A stretch of 52,679 nucleotides of DNA, taken from Vreelandella arcis (lineage in GTDB: Bacteria > Pseudomonadota > Gammaproteobacteria > Pseudomonadales > Halomonadaceae). The notes beneath the pieces were generated by a model, which was not told the DNA's origin, searched no databases, and saw only the letters and a program-made list of their open reading frames with translations. The position numbers were made by a program, and so were the translations under genes. The DNA is taken from the NCBI RefSeq assembly GCF_900103865.1, contig NZ_FNII01000021.1:1-52679 (forward strand), given 5' to 3'. Of this stretch, positions 49,446 to 52,679 are shown in pieces (within the stretch, counting starts at the first letter, position 1; every line of letters starts with the position of its first letter).

Positions 49446-50231
49446 TCACTGGTCATCTTGGATGATGGTGCCCGGCGGAAAATACATTACTATCCAGAAT
49501 GGTATAGCACCGCTGATAGCGCGGTAGAACTCGTCCACAGGGAAGCTAAATTGCTCACCTGATTGCCGGAAAATCACGCGAGAGTAATTCTCTGGATGAT
49601 TGGCTGCGATGTTGTGCTTTCAGATTCACCACCTTCCACGTAGGCGAGTGCCTTCCAGCGATTCGGAGTCTTTATGTTGTAGGCAACCATACATTGACCT
49701 ATACCGCACCCGTACTCAGCGCTTTCAATAGACCAAAGCACCAGTGGATGGCCATCAATATAAGGCGTCTCCACGTTGCTGAGTTTGGTGGCATTCAACT
49801 CCATATCATTGGCAACTTGCAGCATGGCCTGGTCTACCAGATCCAAATACTGCTCATATGCTTGATGTTCTGACGCAACCATCGAAGCAAGCATCCAACC
49901 CATAAGGCTTGGTCTCGCCGACGGATTTTCTGGAGTCATCATGATGTGGGTAGCGTTGAACAGAAACGTCTTGGTACCGGACAGATGTCGAAGCGGTGCA
50001 TCGAATGAAGTCGCAAGACTGACAATATCCAGTAAGGGCACCAACATGTCTTTACCGTAGGAGCGGATACCGTCCTTAGAGTCCCGCAAATCCATATCGT
50101 AGGTACCACCGGCTCTCGCCAGGTTTAAAGCCCGAAATTGATTCTTCCGGATCGTAAGCTCGTGAGGTGGCCGCGTAGCCAGCCAGGGCAGCGGCCAATA
50201 TTGCCGTAGTTAAGGGTGCTAATTTTTTCAT
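49446..50231 (-). pseudogene. Secreted protein, broken by two frameshifts (unknown family)
   Basis: A gene read as three frames. From ATG 50231 (strong AGGAGG upstream) a signal peptide (MKKLAPLTTAILAAALAGYA, then ATSRAYDPEES) leads into SGF, then the frame shifts at a run of A (50124-50129) and continues as LARAGGTYDMDLRDSKDG through to GGESE. A second A-run near 49618-49620 shifts it again, giving HNIAANHPENYSRVIFRQSG and GTIIQDDQ, stop at 49446. Restoring one base at each place yields about 261 residues. I recognise no family; it looks exported. One A is gained and one lost, so sequencing error in homopolymers is possible as well as decay. Confidence 0.75.
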
Positions 50232-50252
50232 TATGTCCTCCTGCTTTTATTA

Positions 50253-50281
50253 AATATTCCCATGAGGTTGAGAGTATGCAA
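50253..50281 (-). promoter_or_regulatory. Possible promoter of the secreted-protein gene
   Basis: Minus-strand TTGCAT (50276-50281) and AATATT (50253-50258) with a 17-nt spacer. The -10 match is weak. The rest of 50232-50395 is AT-rich and holds nothing else recognised. Confidence 0.35.
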
Positions 50282-50395
50282 GAGGAAAACTAAAAATAGT
50301 CCATATAAACCAATATTTTGCACATAATAGTACATTATATTAAAAAAAGGCACCCATCAAACTAGATACTGCTCAAATTCATACTAGATCCCAAC

Positions 50396-52165
50396 TTAAA
50401 GGTTTGAGCCAACTGGAACCTGAGGCTTGATTGCAGTTTTAATTTGCTGGTAAATATTAATCTGTGTATCTTCTTTAACCTCTAGGGTTACCGCTAAACC
50501 GTATGGAATTGACTCATCCAGTTGGTTAGTTGCATCTTTCTTACAGATAATTCTCAAAACTAACGAGTCTCCTTCTTGGAATGCAGCAATCTCGTTTTTA
50601 CCTTCCAACACTTCGTGTTGAACTGTACCTCTCAATACTTGATTATGGTCAGCATCTTGTCTTTTTACCTTTAAAGGCGTCTTGCCCCAATTAGTTCCAC
50701 CCGATTCAATATTAAGTTTAGCCTCTCTTAAGTTCCGATGATCGGGATTTATCGGGGATAACCATGCGAGAGTAATGGCAAGACGCCTCCACAATTTTTC
50801 GCCAGAAAGATCGCTTGGCAATGGGAACTTATACTCGTGAACTTCATCTTCTCGAATTTCTCCACAACCAATAACCGTAGCCCTTTGGGACGTGCATTCA
50901 AGCACTCTTGTTATATCAGGAGTGCCGTATCCCGCATATCTAGATATAACTTCTTTTATCCGCCGAGAGTTAGAACTAGTTTTAAGTGATTGAACTAAAG
51001 GTTTCTTTGCACTTTCCGGATGTCTCGCTCCATGTACTAATAACGCTTTAATGACGACACAGATAAGGTCATCTGGGATTTCCTCATTCTCGTCTTCCCT
51101 GAGCCTAACCAGCATGTCGTATATATTGATACCGGCACGAGTAGCCAGAGCTGCAGAATTACTCGAACCTTTTGTAAATGCAGTACTTGATAACTCACCT
51201 TGTTTTGAACCATCAGATGCAACTCGTTGACCAGGACCTAAAGCTGTAAAGTTGTTGATTTGATATGTAGTATCCCTATCGAGCATAGGCGGATTATAGA
51301 GCTGCCTTCCCCCGGGCAGGAAAATTTCTGGTTTTACTGATTTTCGGAACCCATATCCTAATCTTGATATCGGACTGAAAATTTCACTGCTCGGCAGTAT
51401 ATCTTCTCTACCATTTGCGACATATTCTCCAAAATCATCAGCATGCAACGCTCCGATAGTTAAAGAATTTAGCGATTCAGCTGGGGAGATGAGTCTTCTG
51501 GAAGACAAATCTTGAGATACAGATCTCAAGAACGAAGATAGCTTTTCATCATCTGTTTGAGCCCGAAAATCATTGTGGTTAACGCCTAAATCAATCGGTT
51601 TTATACAATTGCCAGAACTCACACAAAATAAAATTCGATACTTCCAAGATAACCAATCAAGAAGTCTCGCCCACGGACTTGGTGTGTGAATAAAAGGTCT
51701 TTCAGGATCTCCCATAGACAAGTTAATCAGTCGAATGCCGGTGGAGTGTGAAGTTTCCGATCCTTCTACTAGGTGTTTTATAGCTATATGAAGCCTATCC
51801 TCAAAAAAGGTGTCCTCCGGTATATGCTCGCTTCTATTTTGTGTTTTAGGGTCTGGTTGCATTATTGGAATGCAATATAACTTCCTAGTCAGCGGTTCAG
51901 AATATTCAGCACCCATATCACCATGCAGTATTAGCGATGCCATGCTGGTGCCATGCTTTCGATCGCCAGGCTGATAATGGCGCTCTAATTCAAAAATATC
52001 ATCAATTAGTATCCTTTCTTTTAGGGCATCGTGCTGTAACAGAGGGAAGCCGTCGATAAGGGCGGCTACTGGCCCTTCTTCCGAAGGAATGTCCGGAAAG
52101 TCAAACGGTACCCCTTCGTCGTCTTCAGCAGGAGCAAGACTTTGACCTGTTGGACGAAAATACAT
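50396..52165 (-). CDS. Subtilisin-like (S8) serine protease, IteS-like, 5' end lost to an IS
   Basis: A 589-residue subtilase as measured from ATG 52165. Catalytic residues are readable: Asp38 (AALIDGFP), His71 (KHGTSMASL), the oxyanion Asn186 (VSSGN) and Ser335 (GSSNSAALATR). The arrangement, lack of a signal peptide and cytosolic look recall the S8 peptidase of the two-gene ATPase/peptidase anti-phage module that NCBI calls IteA/IteS (from memory). The coding frame does not begin at this ATG: it stays open upstream to about 52321, where an IS1380-family element interrupts it. So the N-terminal domain and any ATPase partner are missing from this window. The DNA is clearly more AT-rich than the housekeeping genes. 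Confidence 0.85.
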   Translation of the reverse strand: MYFRPTGQSLAPAEDDEGVPFDFPDIPSEEGPVAALIDGFPLLQHDALKERILIDDIFELERHYQPGDRKHGTSMASLILHGDMGAEYSEPLTRKLYCIPIMQPDPKTQNRSEHIPEDTFFEDRLHIAIKHLVEGSETSHSTGIRLINLSMGDPERPFIHTPSPWARLLDWLSWKYRILFCVSSGNCIKPIDLGVNHNDFRAQTDDEKLSSFLRSVSQDLSSRRLISPAESLNSLTIGALHADDFGEYVANGREDILPSSEIFSPISRLGYGFRKSVKPEIFLPGGRQLYNPPMLDRDTTYQINNFTALGPGQRVASDGSKQGELSSTAFTKGSSNSAALATRAGINIYDMLVRLREDENEEIPDDLICVVIKALLVHGARHPESAKKPLVQSLKTSSNSRRIKEVISRYAGYGTPDITRVLECTSQRATVIGCGEIREDEVHEYKFPLPSDLSGEKLWRRLAITLAWLSPINPDHRNLREAKLNIESGGTNWGKTPLKVKRQDADHNQVLRGTVQHEVLEGKNEIAAFQEGDSLVLRIICKKDATNQLDESIPYGLAVTLEVKEDTQINIYQQIKTAIKPQVPVGSNL

Positions 52166-52321
52166 AATCCCAGGAAATGTTATTAGTTTTATTTCATTAC
52201 TTCGCTTATCAGTATTATCAATACTCTCGAGTATACTTTTAATACTGCTTGCTGGTAGTTCAGCTTTTACCGCATGAAACGATATTTCAGGGTAATTTAT
52301 AAACGAACTTAATGTTCGTCC
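52166..52321 (-). other. Coding remnant of the subtilase N terminus
   Basis: In the same frame as the subtilase there is no stop for 52 codons upstream of the ATG. The translation looks like real protein, for example HAVKAELPASSIKSILESI and LITFPGIMYFRPTGQ across the ATG. A TAA appears at 52322-52324, right beside the insertion-sequence end. This shows that the gene once extended further right. Confidence 0.7.
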
Positions 52322-52679
52322 TTAGAGCTCACCTAAACCTGGGATATTCATGAGGGAGTGCTGAAAACGAAGATAGCGAATGGTAAACTCCAATAGAATC
52401 ATACAGTTCCTGCAAGAACACGATTCCAAGAGGCCATTCGCTATGGGTGAAATCTTATCTCCCTGGACTCCCTCCTGCAACGGGTCTATCCGCGTCGAAA
52501 TGAGCGGTGAGCGCACCACCAGTGATAGCGGTGCTCTGCTGCTCCGCGAAGCGCTCGACAACAGCGGTGTCATTGACGCACTGGAGGATAATCTGGTCGA
52601 TCAGCGCGACCCGCAGCGTATCCGTCACTCTCTGGCCAGCCAAGTTCGTACCGTGGTGCTGCAACGGGCCATGGGCTGG
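52322..52679 (+). mobile_element. IS1380-family insertion sequence, left end, truncated by window
   Basis: Identified from the transposase reading frame and the sudden change in sequence character. The left terminus probably lies at 52321-52333, near CCTAAACCTGGGATATTC, a plausible terminal inverted repeat; the right end is outside the window, so the repeat cannot be confirmed. The insertion interrupts the subtilase gene. Confidence 0.8.
52443..52679 (+). CDS. IS1380-family transposase (N-terminal part)
   Basis: DDE transposase fragment running off the window. It starts MGEILSPWTPSCNGSIRVEM and contains TTSDSGALLLREALDNSGVID, followed by DNLVDQRDPQRIRHSLASQV, the conserved N-terminal pattern of IS1380 transposases (the family's TSDAG-LLLREA and RDP-RVRHSL). 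The catalytic DDE residues lie beyond the window. It reads rightward, away from the subtilase. Confidence 0.85.
   Translation, partial: MGEILSPWTPSCNGSIRVEMSGERTTSDSGALLLREALDNSGVIDALEDNLVDQRDPQRIRHSLASQVRTVVLQRAMGW

Noticed and set aside
50124..50129. Programmed ribosomal frameshifting at TTTAAAC in the secreted-protein gene
   Set aside because: The heptamer looks like a viral -1 slippery site, but the phase is wrong and the shift needed is +1, so a one-base indel is simpler.

Overview
The window reads as a chromosome-origin segment from a halophilic gammaproteobacterium of the Halomonadaceae (Halomonas-like). The basis is gene order and protein sequence read by eye: the dnaA-dnaN-recF-gyrB / rpmH-rnpA-yidC-mnmE arrangement around an origin, the ygfB-pepP-ubiH-ubiI / zapA-ssrS-fau arrangement, and moderately GC-rich housekeeping genes. 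No database search was run.

Layout. 1-541: leader and strong promoter of a ribosomal RNA operon that is transcribed leftward out of the window; the 16S gene itself should begin just beyond base 1. 542-6323: pyrB facing a leftward block of ruvX, yqgE, gshB, cvfB, rsmE, secB and a membrane-anchored rhodanese. 6527-10616: gpmI, an EnvC-type amidase activator and a CtpA protease, rightward. 10613-19266: ubiquinone hydroxylases, pepP and ygfB leftward; zapA, 6S RNA and fau rightward; then ilvA and rpiA. 19309-34624: a lipopolysaccharide inner-core region with waaA, hldE, an OpsX-like heptosyltransferase, kdkA, manC, a second heptosyltransferase, waaF and hldD. Inside it is an AT-rich stretch (about 28.2-30.7 kb) with a YrbL-like kinase-fold protein and GT4 and GT2 glycosyltransferases. 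Beside that stretch are two uncharacterised genes (a DUF6165-like gene and a ParB/sulfiredoxin-like gene) and an OpgB-like membrane phosphotransferase. The heptose-phosphatase gene gmhB lies apart at 37.9 kb. 34734-37759: glyQS.

37864-49298 is the origin region: four perfect parS palindromes, gyrB, recF, dnaN and dnaA leftward, an oriC with DnaA boxes, then rpmH, rnpA, yidC and mnmE rightward. The usual yidD gene between rnpA and yidC is not visible. The genes expected after mnmE (mnmG, rsmG, parA, parB) do not follow it. 

49299-52679 is accessory DNA that replaces that synteny. It holds a secreted-protein pseudogene with two frameshifts, a subtilisin-like protease resembling the peptidase of a two-gene ATPase/S8-peptidase anti-phage module, and the left end of an IS1380-family insertion sequence that cuts the 5' part of the protease gene. 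The last 18 bases of mnmE resemble the known attachment site of SGI1-type islands. The most interesting material is this accessory end and the unusual LPS-core genes; the rest is well-conserved housekeeping DNA.
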